Of a stretch of DNA of 64,000 nt, positions 62,687-64,000 are shown one piece after another. The DNA is from Burkholderia paludis (lineage in GTDB: Bacteria; Pseudomonadota; Gammaproteobacteria; Burkholderiales; Burkholderiaceae). The notes under the pieces were generated by a model. That model searched no databases. It was not told the DNA's origin and saw nothing but the letters and a program-made list of their open reading frames with translations. The translations under genes and the position numbers were made by a program. How positions within the stretch are numbered: the stretch's first letter is position 1; every line of letters begins with the position of its first letter. Where the stretch lies: NCBI RefSeq assembly GCF_000732615.1, contig NZ_JPGL01000020.1, forward strand, positions 62,001-126,000, in the 5' to 3' direction.

Positions 62687-62970
62687 TCGCGCCGACCGAA
62701 ATCGCCGTCGATCATCGGGCACGCGCGCTGACGCTGCGCTGGCCCGACGGCGACACGCAGCTTATCGGCTACGCGCAGTTGCGCCGCGATTGCCCATGCG
62801 CGGAATGCCGCAGGATCCGGCGCGACGGCGGTCGCGTCGATGCGCGGCCCGATCTGACGCTGGACGGCGTCGAAGCGGCCGGCTACGGCATCCGTCTCGT
62901 GTTCGGCGACGGCCATGCGCGCGGCATCTTTCCGTGGCCGTATCTGGCAGGCATGCGGCCGTCACGCTGA
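62683..62970 (+). CDS. DUF971 family protein
   Basis: 95 residues, matching DUF971 (gamma-butyrobetaine hydroxylase-like N-terminal domain): TEIAVDHRARALTLRWPDGD and RRDCPCAECRRIRRDGGRVD with Cys37, Cys39 and Cys42, which could bind a metal or Fe-S cluster. DUF971 proteins are otherwise linked to iron-sulphur or iron-enzyme pathways. It is coupled to the HEAT-repeat gene (ATGA). Confidence 0.85.
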   Translation: MIAPTEIAVDHRARALTLRWPDGDTQLIGYAQLRRDCPCAECRRIRRDGGRVDARPDLTLDGVEAAGYGIRLVFGDGHARGIFPWPYLAGMRPSR

Positions 62971-63067
62971 CGCACCGCCCGCAGCCGCGCCGGCGCAATG
63001 GCAGGCGCACCGAAACGCTGCGATACTGACGCCCACGATCGTCTCCACCCACCGTGGGAGCCAGAAC

Positions 63068-63952
63068 ATGCAAAGCGAAGTCGGATTCATCGGCCTCGGC
63101 GTGATGGGCACGCCGATGGCGCTCAATCTCGCACGGGCCGGCACGCCGCTCGTCGTGTGGAGCCGGTCGCACGGCAGCGACGACGCGCTGCGCGACGCCG
63201 GCGCGCGCGTGGCCGAACACGTCGACGACGTATTCGCCGCCTGCCGCACCGTGATCCTGATGCTTGCGAACGATGCGGCGATCGACGCCGTTCTCGCGCG
63301 CGGCACCGCCGGTTTCGCCGCCCGCGTCGGCGGGCACACCATCGTGAACATGGGCACAAACGCGCCCGGCTATTCGCGCGCGCTGGCCGATGACATCGCC
63401 GCCGCGTCGGGCCGCTACGTCGAGGCGCCCGTGTCGGGATCGCGCAAGCCGGCCGAAGCCGGTCAGCTCGTCGTGATGCTCGCCGGTGCGCCGGACGACG
63501 TCGACGCCGTCCGCCCGCTCGTGAAGCCGCTGTGCCGCGACAGCTTCGTGTGCGGCGACGTGCCCTCGGCACTCACGATGAAGCTCGCCGTGAACCTGTT
63601 CCTGATCACGATGGTCACCGGCCTGACCGAAGCCACGCATTTCGCGCAGCGCCACGGCATCGATCTCGCCCGCTTCGCCGATGTGCTGAACGCCGGCCCG
63701 ATGGCGAGCGACGTGTCGCGCGTGAAGCTCGGCAAGCTCGTCACGGCGGATTTCTCGGTGCAAGCCGCGATCACCGACGTGCTGAAGAATGCGCGCCTCG
63801 TCGCCGAATCCGCCCGCGAGATCGGCATCGCGTCGCCACTGCTCGACATCTGCCACGCGCTGTACGGCGAGACCGAGCGGGCCGGACACGGATCGGACGA
63901 CATGGTCGCCGTGATCCACGCGATCGAGCAACGCACCGGGAGCCTCCGATGA
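63068..63952 (+). CDS. NAD(P)-dependent beta-hydroxyacid dehydrogenase (3-hydroxyisobutyrate dehydrogenase family)
   Basis: 294 residues. Rossmann motif VGFIGLGVMGTPMALNLARA (residues ~5-24), substrate motif VEAPVSGSRKPAEAGQLVVM near residue 120 and the catalytic lysine in SALTMKLAVNLFLI near residue 175. Start at 63068 has GGGAG upstream. It lies 97 bases after the DUF971 gene and may or may not belong to the same operon. It differs from the copy at 40022-40915, so substrates are probably different. Confidence 0.88.
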   Translation: MQSEVGFIGLGVMGTPMALNLARAGTPLVVWSRSHGSDDALRDAGARVAEHVDDVFAACRTVILMLANDAAIDAVLARGTAGFAARVGGHTIVNMGTNAPGYSRALADDIAAASGRYVEAPVSGSRKPAEAGQLVVMLAGAPDDVDAVRPLVKPLCRDSFVCGDVPSALTMKLAVNLFLITMVTGLTEATHFAQRHGIDLARFADVLNAGPMASDVSRVKLGKLVTADFSVQAAITDVLKNARLVAESAREIGIASPLLDICHALYGETERAGHGSDDMVAVIHAIEQRTGSLR

Positions 63953-64000
63953 GTCGCCCGCCCGCCCCCGCATTCGTCCGCACCGGCGCGTAGGCATGGC

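Noticed and set aside
63949-63993. 15-codon frame overlapping the last dehydrogenase stop (ATGA)
   Set aside because: Only 14 residues before a stop. It may be the start of a frameshifted downstream gene, but the window ends too soon to tell.

Overview
The window is a GC-rich, gene-dense stretch of a betaproteobacterial chromosome. The gene content (clpP-tig, ahpC-ahpD, ompR-envZ, ispDF, mfd, mrcA, a urate-to-ureidoglycolate operon) and the strong G/C bias at third codon positions fit Burkholderia, most likely the B. cepacia complex main chromosome. The species cannot be fixed from the sequence alone.

Layout. 1-2.2 kb: clpP and tig on the minus strand. 2.5-10.3 kb: glycerate kinase with a MarR regulator, a ketopantoate-reductase-like gene, a LuxR-type regulator, and a divergent porin / MFS / histone-deacetylase-like operon that reads as uptake and deacylation of an unknown acylated compound. 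10.3-16.3 kb: an accessory patch against tRNA-Leu(UAG). It holds an IS3-family relic, a double-methyltransferase fusion with lower GC, about 1 kb of degraded DNA, two small membrane or secreted proteins, an IS3-family element with inverted repeats and a CAGG target duplication, and the first 28 codons of a tyrosine integrase. 16.5-31.6 kb: a squalene/phytoene synthase-like gene, a DUF1501/DUF1800 pair, ompR-envZ, ahpC-ahpD, ispD-ispF, mfd, argE and a threonine dehydratase-like gene. 31.7-33.4 kb: a DUF3574 lipoprotein, then a small low-GC island with a promoter overlapped by a Fur-box-like sequence, a glycine-zipper peptide with a double-glycine-type leader, and a four-helix membrane protein. 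33.5-42.4 kb: PBP1A, a PspA-like protein, a TPR membrane protein, mscL, a hydroxyisobutyrate dehydrogenase-like gene, dodecin and a LysR regulator. 42.5-54.8 kb: purine catabolism (8-oxoguanine deaminase, uraH, puuD, allA, alc, uraD, puuE, a hydantoin/allantoin racemase, an NCS1 permease and a GntR/FCD regulator), broken by an ACT protein, a RidA protein, a LysR gene and a LysR fragment. 55-64 kb: ldcA, tadA with a DUF1992 gene, an MFS gene, and a GntR-led operon of an AprA-like flavoprotein, AprB-like ferredoxin, HEAT-repeat protein and DUF971 protein, followed by a second hydroxyisobutyrate dehydrogenase-like gene.

Working together. PuuD oxidises urate, UraH and UraD give allantoin, PuuE (with the racemase) gives allantoate, Alc gives ureidoglycolate and AllA gives glyoxylate; the permease probably imports allantoin or a hydantoin, and the GntR protein probably acts at two matched TTGT-N2-ACAA sites upstream of the operon.

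Best candidates for something undescribed: (1) the putative iron-regulated microcin-like peptide and membrane partner at 32.4-33.3 kb; (2) the GntR / AprBA-like / HEAT / DUF971 operon at 58.9-63.0 kb; (3) the zinc-knuckle double-methyltransferase fusion at 11.0-12.7 kb; (4) a three-way-junction-like inverted repeat at 6754-6822.
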